Below the pieces are notes generated by a model that saw only the letters and a list, made by a program, of their open reading frames with translations, was not told the origin of the DNA and made no database searches. The position numbers and the translations under genes are program-made. From Microbacterium sp. BK668 (GTDB taxonomy: Bacteria; Actinomycetota; Actinomycetes; Actinomycetales; Microbacteriaceae), in the NCBI RefSeq assembly GCF_004362195.1, contig NZ_SNWG01000001.1, positions 1,922,001 through 1,986,000 of the forward strand: a stretch of DNA of 64,000 nt, written 5' to 3'. Positions within the stretch are counted from its first letter, which is position 1, and each line of letters starts with the position of its first letter. Shown in pieces: positions 63,064 to 64,000 of the stretch.

Positions 63064-63540
63064 GTGACCGCGCACCTGCCTGCCCGAAGCCGCCTCGTCC
63101 ACGACTCGCTGCGGGCGGCCGGCATCACCGGAGACATCGTGGTGCTGCCCGACGCCGCATCCACGGCGCCGCTCGCGGCGGCGGCACTCGGGGTCGAGGT
63201 CGGGGCGATCGCGAACAGCCTCGTCTTCTGGTCCGACGGCGAGCCGCTCCTGGTGATGACGAGCGGCGCGCACCGCGTCGACACCCGTGCACTCGCCGAG
63301 CGACTGGGCCGCACATCGATCCAGCGCGCGTCGGCGGACCAGGTGCGCGAGGCGACCGGGCAGGCGATCGGCGGCGTCGCGCCCACGGGGCATCCATCCC
63401 CCCTGCCCACGGTCGTCGACGAGGACCTGGCGGGCTACCCCGAGATCTGGGCGGCGGGCGGCACCCCGCACACCGTCTTCCCGATGACCTACGATGAGCT
63501 CCTTCGCCTCACGGGTGGCACGGTCGCGAAGGTCGACTGA
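63064..63540 (+). CDS. YbaK/EbsC-family aminoacyl-tRNA deacylase
   Basis: A 158-residue protein of the YbaK/Cys-tRNA(Pro) deacylase group. LGVEVGAIANSLVFW, TSGAHRVDTRALAERLG and the GGVAPTGHPSPLPTVVDEDL loop are family hallmarks. It clears misacylated tRNA or related adducts. The GTG at 63064 follows CATAGGCT (a leaderless-type -10). Confidence 0.92.
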   Translation: MTAHLPARSRLVHDSLRAAGITGDIVVLPDAASTAPLAAAALGVEVGAIANSLVFWSDGEPLLVMTSGAHRVDTRALAERLGRTSIQRASADQVREATGQAIGGVAPTGHPSPLPTVVDEDLAGYPEIWAAGGTPHTVFPMTYDELLRLTGGTVAKVD

Positions 63541-63556
63541 CCGCGCGGGACGGCGC

Positions 63557-63613
63557 CGAGATCGCACGGATGACGAGGCGCGCCGTCCGCCGGACGTGAT
63601 CCGCGCGATCTCG
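63557..63613. terminator. Inverted repeat between convergent genes
   Basis: CGAGATCGC (63557-63565) pairs perfectly with GCGATCTCG (63605-63613), with 39 bases between, in the gap between the convergent YbaK-like and debranching-type genes. A long-loop terminator is possible but the loop is large. Confidence 0.35.
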
Positions 63614-63648
63614 ACGGCCCCCCGCCGGCCCGACACTGCGCGGTCGGC

Positions 63649-64000
63649 TCAGCGCGCCCGCACGATCTCGAGGCACGTGATGGCCGCCGCCGCCGACCAG
63701 GCCTGCGGACGGCACGCGGCCGGATAGGGCGCGGGGACGGGGGTGTCGGTGCGCGCGTCGCCCGCATACAGCTCGGGCATGCGGAAGGCGAACGCCTCGG
63801 CGGCCGCGAGGAGACCGTCCACGACCGCGAGCGCCTCGTCGCGGCATCCCGCCCTCGCCATCCCCCGGGCGACGATCGCGGCGTCATGCGGCCACACGGA
63901 TCCTCCGTGGTAACTGAGCGGCCAGTATCCCGCGGCGCCCGTCGACATCGTCCGCACGCCGAAGCCGGACGACATCGCGTCGCTCGTGAGGAGAGCCGCG
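63649..64000 (-). CDS. Glycogen-debranching-type amylo-1,6-glucosidase, C-terminal part (cut by window edge)
   Basis: The last 116 residues of a protein that continues beyond the right edge. GVRTMSTGAAGYWPLSYHGGSVWPHDAAIVARGMARAG contains the 'G-S-V-W-P-H-D' block with catalytic-site Asp of the GH133/GH15-like amylo-alpha-1,6-glucosidases, and CRPQAWSAAAA is the second conserved block. It belongs to the actinobacterial glycogen-debranching-type group; the start and upstream domains are not visible. Confidence 0.85.
   Translation of the reverse strand, partial: AALLTSDAMSSGFGVRTMSTGAAGYWPLSYHGGSVWPHDAAIVARGMARAGCRDEALAVVDGLLAAAEAFAFRMPELYAGDARTDTPVPAPYPAACRPQAWSAAAAITCLEIVRAR

Overview
The window is high-GC actinobacterial DNA, and gene content and order point to Microbacteriaceae, probably Microbacterium. 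Supporting signs are pervasive GC-rich third positions, an Lsr2 nucleoid protein, a DUF7882-type small protein, a helicase ending in an MTES_1575-like nuclease fold, MscL/FmdB/5-FTHF cyclo-ligase/GalU in one block, and many GTG starts with ATGA/GTGA overlaps. The species cannot be named from the sequence alone.

Left part, about 1-18.4 kb (extending to 23.3 kb with the repeat-protein gene), is an accessory island that looks less GC-rich than the rest and is dense in predicted conflict (defence) genes. In order: the end of a DUF2075-type helicase; a NaeI-like restriction endonuclease with its C5-cytosine methyltransferase (both minus); a ribbon-helix-helix gene coupled to a MutL/MORC-like GHKL ATPase; a Vsr endonuclease; a MobF relaxase/helicase whose reading frame runs straight into a TIGR04255-family gene; two further genes coupled to that gene; then, on the minus strand, a GHKL ATPase coupled to a large protein with two degenerate phosphoribosyltransferase-like loops; an excisionase-like gene and a frameshifted HTH gene; and finally a 1638-residue P-loop (STAND-like) protein carrying about 27 copies of a 36-residue helical repeat. 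The relaxase indicates plasmid or integrative-element ancestry. No integrase, transposase, origin or CRISPR array is visible.

Middle part, about 23.4-41 kb, is ordinary chromosome: a DUF389 membrane protein; an acyl-CoA dehydrogenase-like / PIG-L deacetylase-methyltransferase / glycosyltransferase operon; PPK2; a zinc alcohol dehydrogenase; an AarF/UbiB kinase; an ABC exporter (ATPase plus FtsX/MacB-type permease) followed by its probable TetR regulator; an alanine/sodium symporter; several small membrane proteins; and a ThrE-type exporter.

Right part, about 41-64 kb: a three-gene oleA-oleBC-oleD operon for long-chain olefins; a PNPOx-like protein; Lsr2; an Ogt/MGMT homologue whose active-site Cys is replaced by Val; a large helicase-like protein with an altered Walker A; mscL, fmdB, 5-FTHF cyclo-ligase, galU, a RimJ-like acetyltransferase; tRNA-Ala(CGC); a DHA2-type MFS exporter; a leucine/phenylalanine-type dehydrogenase; a methyltransferase; a secreted metallophosphoesterase; a YbaK-like deacylase; and the 3' part of a glycogen-debranching-type gene cut by the window edge.

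The two best candidates for an undescribed system are the GHKL/phosphoribosyltransferase-like pair at 13146-16713 and the repeat-sensor ATPase at 18415-23331. The three-gene TIGR04255/HTH/HPC cluster at 10655-12782 comes next.
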